The notes below the pieces were generated by a model. That model made no database searches, was not told the DNA's origin, and saw only the letters and a program-made list of their open reading frames with translations. The position numbers and the translations under genes are program-made. This document shows positions 43,458 through 43,470 of a DNA stretch of 43,470 nt, one piece after another. Position 1 is the first letter of the stretch. Every line of letters starts with the position of its first letter. The DNA comes from an uncultured Clostridia bacterium (GTDB lineage Bacteria; Bacillota; Clostridia; Christensenellales; CAG-917), in NCBI GenBank assembly GCA_947383095.1, contig CANDBZ010000004.1, positions 1-43,470 of the forward strand, written 5' to 3'.

Positions 43458-43470
43458 CCGTGAAGGTGTA

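Overview
The window looks like a chromosomal contig from an uncultured spore-forming member of the Bacillota, class Clostridia. Four observations support this: a classical S10-spc-alpha ribosomal protein cluster with the Clostridia-type adk-map-KOW-infA-rpmJ insert, spmA/spmB spore maturation genes, zinc-type S14, and the TatD plus radical-SAM pair. The sequence ends in what reads as an Illumina adapter, so it is probably a metagenome-assembled contig. No tRNA or rRNA gene was recognised.

Left end (1-1570). This is the least ordinary part. Positions 1-1059 hold one partial and five further copies of a roughly 195-bp unit. In one frame each copy reads as the C-terminal end of a WLRSG...AVRRA/VRPAL lectin-like (DUF6273-like) domain. 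Each keeps nearly invariant DNA at both borders, encloses a 25-27 codon segment that differs strongly from copy to copy, and ends in its own stop codon without a usable start. This resembles an array of variable-region cassettes, such as targets of a diversity-generating retroelement or silent recombination donors. No reverse transcriptase or template repeat lies inside the window. A second array follows at 1242-1511: seven tandem stem-loops of about 41 bp with paired changes in the stems, between two imperfect copies of an 18-19 bp sequence.

Housekeeping and envelope genes (1571-9211). On the minus strand are glmS, an acyltransferase-3 membrane protein and an O-antigen-ligase-type membrane protein; the last two overlap by 4 nt. 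On the plus strand an XRE-cupin regulator sits just ahead of a GH31 glycosidase.

Translation and small operons (9363-18828). The region carries rplM-rpsI, an ECF-type S component overlapping a DUF1893 gene, convergent spmA-spmB, metG-tatD-radical SAM, rsmA, an unrecognised two-domain protein and an SGNH hydrolase. Most transcription units are set off by visible promoters and terminators.

Ribosomal supercluster (18940-34811). A single strong promoter and a two-hairpin leader precede rpsJ. Thirty-one genes then run to rplQ with gaps of mostly 10-20 nt or short overlaps. Internal breaks occur before adk (hairpin plus promoter with no Shine-Dalgarno) and before rpsM (a 144-nt structured gap).

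Right end (34829-43470). Here are a small XRE repressor, a divergent zinc-ribbon membrane protein broken by two apparent frameshifts, a TtcA-like tRNA thiolase, a COG2426 membrane protein, class II fructose-bisphosphate aldolase, an M29 aminopeptidase, and a large secreted S8 protease. The protease gene runs into adapter sequence and is therefore incomplete.
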